Below the pieces are notes generated by a model. That model was not told the origin of the DNA, did not search any database, and saw only the letters and a program-made list of their open reading frames with translations. Shown here one piece after another: positions 7,842 through 8,979 of a stretch of 8,979 nt of DNA. Within the stretch, counting starts at the first letter, position 1. The number at the start of each line of letters is the position of its first letter. A program made the translations under genes and the position numbers. This DNA comes from AV17 sp046262735 (GTDB taxonomy: Bacteria > Verrucomicrobiota > Verrucomicrobiia > Chthoniobacterales > UBA10450). The stretch covers positions 1-8,979 of the forward strand of contig JBHEMD010000146.1 in the NCBI GenBank assembly GCA_046262735.1. The letters run 5' to 3'.

Positions 7842-8979
7842 TATTGTCTTTTCGGCGCGACGACTTTCTGCACAAGGGCTTCGAAACGCGGATCGCCGCG
7901 AAGCGGATCGAGGAGGGGATCGACTTTGATGTAACCGATATTGGAGCCGTCGCGTTCGGCAAAGCTTTGCTCCAGCCAGTGCAGCGTTTCCTCTTTGTTG
8001 TTCAAGCTGAGATACACAAGCGCGCCGCTATATGCGAGCACTTCGCGGTTCGGACCTATTTTATCGAATTCGGTCAACGCTCGCTGCGCCGCGCTTTTGT
8101 CACCGGCTTTTGCTTTAGCCGCAGCCAGAACGGCCACGACAAATGGATCGTCGGTCAGTTCCCTTGCTTTTTCGTACTCCGCAATCGCTCCCGGAAGATC
8201 GCCTTTTTGCTCGAGAACCCAACCGAGATTGTAGCGCGTATAAAAGAATGTCGGATCCAGTTCGAGCGCTTTGCGAAGTTGCACGGCTGCCTCGTCGTAG
8301 CGGCGGGCGTAGTAAAGAGTCCCGCCAAAATCTGCATTAATAATGGGGGAGAGCGGATCGAGCTCGACAGATTTCTTCCCTTCGGCAATTGCTTCTTCGG
8401 ACCGCCCAAGGCAAATCAACGGCCCGTTGCCATACCAGTGATGGGCCGTCGCATTGTTCGGTTGGAGTTCGATGGCGCGTTGAAATTCGCGAACTGATTC
8501 AGAAAGGTCGATGTCGTCGAAGCTAACGATTTTACCGAGGGCGATATGCCCTTCCGCCAAATTCGGATCGAGCTGCAGAGCCTTGAGGGCGGCCGCTCGA
8601 GCTTTAGGAGTGGCATCGCGCCGCGTCGCCGACGTGTAGTAAGGAAGCAAAATATAACTATTGGCCAGCCCGGCATAGGCAAGGGCATAGTTCGGGTCGC
8701 GCGCGATCGCCTGTTCAAAGAACGCGATCGCCTTCGGAATATTATCGCCGGATCGCTTTCCCCAAAGCGAGAGACCTTTGTGATAAAGCTCGTACGCGGC
8801 GGTGTCGGTCGTCGGCTGGGCCGCAATCATCTGCTTTTCCGATCCGGTGAGCTTCGCTTGCAACGCGTCTGCGATCGTTTTGGCAATGTCGCTTTCGACC
8901 GCGAAGATGTCGGTGAGCTTGCGATCGTAAATTTCCGCCCAGAGATGCGCATTAGTCGAGGCATTGATTAACTGCACAT
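7841..8979 (-). CDS. Gene A: TolB-like/TPR envelope protein, type 1, 5' end beyond the window
   Basis: This is the 3' part of a gene whose start lies off the right edge. The first full in-window codon (8977-8975, GTG) is an internal valine of the conserved VNVQLI strand, not a start; it aligns with about residue 218 of gene D, so roughly 650 nt are missing. Visible parts are the end of the TolB-like domain (LWAEIYDRKLTDIFAVESDIAK), then TPR-type helical repeats with AxxYxxAxxxFxxAIxLxP spacing (for example around FFEQAIARDPNYALAY and EFQRAIELQPNNATAHHWYG), and the terminal signature VDPLLDPLRGDPRFEAL. It aligns with gene D over its whole visible length with almost no gaps, including ARRYDEA and GDLxGAIxEYEKAR, so the two form one subfamily. 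It ends in TAG, whose G is the first base of gene B's GTG start (TAGTG). Role inferred: envelope scaffold or sensor. The family assignment is firm; the ligand is unknown. Confidence 0.93.
   Translation of the reverse strand, partial: VQLINASTNAHLWAEIYDRKLTDIFAVESDIAKTIADALQAKLTGSEKQMIAAQPTTDTAAYELYHKGLSLWGKRSGDNIPKAIAFFEQAIARDPNYALAYAGLANSYILLPYYTSATRRDATPKARAAALKALQLDPNLAEGHIALGKIVSFDDIDLSESVREFQRAIELQPNNATAHHWYGNGPLICLGRSEEAIAEGKKSVELDPLSPIINADFGGTLYYARRYDEAAVQLRKALELDPTFFYTRYNLGWVLEQKGDLPGAIAEYEKARELTDDPFVVAVLAAAKAKAGDKSAAQRALTEFDKIGPNREVLAYSGALVYLSLNNKEETLHWLEQSFAERDGSNIGYIKVDPLLDPLRGDPRFEALVQKVVAPKRQ

Larger units (their letters stand above)
1..8979 (-). repeat. Tandem array of six paralogous genes
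   Basis: The window consists of six consecutive homologous genes with no unrelated gene between them. At nucleotide level the repeat is easiest to see where each gene encodes FFAEL(K/R)RRNVY: blocks at about 16-53, 2054-2090, 3853-3888, 5619-5654 and 7791-7828. CTGAAGCGGCGCAA is identical in C, D and F, with one mismatch each in B and E. A second recurring block encodes the DPLRGDPRFE end of each gene (near 90-125, 2158-2200, 5839-5880 and 7881-7922; degenerate near 3945-3985 in gene C). Between these blocks the copies have diverged widely, so the duplications are old. Confidence 0.9.

Noticed and set aside
7844..8497. A 217-codon plus-strand frame opposite gene A (and similar frames opposite E, C and B at 57-527, 4588-5154 and 5934-6446)
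   Set aside because: They lie antisense to TPR coding regions, recur opposite equivalent parts of the paralogues as expected from shared codon patterns, and show no recognisable domain or start signal.
7841..8977. Gene A starting at the GTG at 8977 as a complete 378-aa protein
   Set aside because: That codon is an internal valine of the conserved VNVQLI strand, and the N-terminal membrane module and first half of the TolB-like domain would be missing; the gene clearly continues past the window edge.

Overview
The window is almost entirely coding and holds one unit: six tandem, same-strand paralogous genes, all read on the minus strand. From upstream (right edge) to downstream (left edge) I call them A (5'-truncated, 8979-7841), B (7841-5808), C (5670-3904), D (3907-2102), E (2105-63) and F (3'-truncated, 66-1). 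No RNA gene, insertion sequence, integrase, CRISPR array or clear terminator is visible.

The four complete products share one architecture. A short basic N-terminus carries the hallmark FFAEL(K/R)RRNVY. Three hydrophobic segments follow within the first ~115 residues, with a conserved (T)P(E/Q)G(I/L)xRT stretch between the second and third. Next come a variable linker, a TolB-N/FlgO-like domain opening with KSIAVLP, and a long TPR superhelix. The C-terminus ends in a signature around DPLRGDPRFE. This resembles the widespread, poorly characterised 'TolB-like + TPR' family (COG5616-type), in which the N-terminal part is often a cyclase, winged-helix or Ser/Thr kinase domain; here only a membrane module is present. 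Positive-inside reasoning gives three membrane passes and puts the TolB-like and TPR parts in the periplasm.

The array has internal order. By eye A and D are close relatives (type 1, ~600 aa), B and E are close relatives (type 2, ~680 aa), and C is divergent (type 3, 588 aa). The order is therefore 1-2-3-1-2-F, consistent with duplication of a multi-gene block. Four of the five junctions overlap by 1 or 4 bases (TAGTG, GTGA, ATGA, GTGA), implying one polycistronic transcript with translational coupling. The only gap is 137 nt between B and C.

The moderately high GC content, frequent GTG starts, weak Shine-Dalgarno sequences and protein wording (such as HILEGSVQ, LWAExYDRxLxDIFAV, DPLRGDPRFE) recall soil Verrucomicrobiota, perhaps Chthoniobacterales-like. 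This taxonomic guess is from memory of similar proteins, not from a marker gene. A plausible shared role is a set of envelope-anchored protein-interaction scaffolds or sensors with varied TPR surfaces; nothing in the window fixes a ligand or output.
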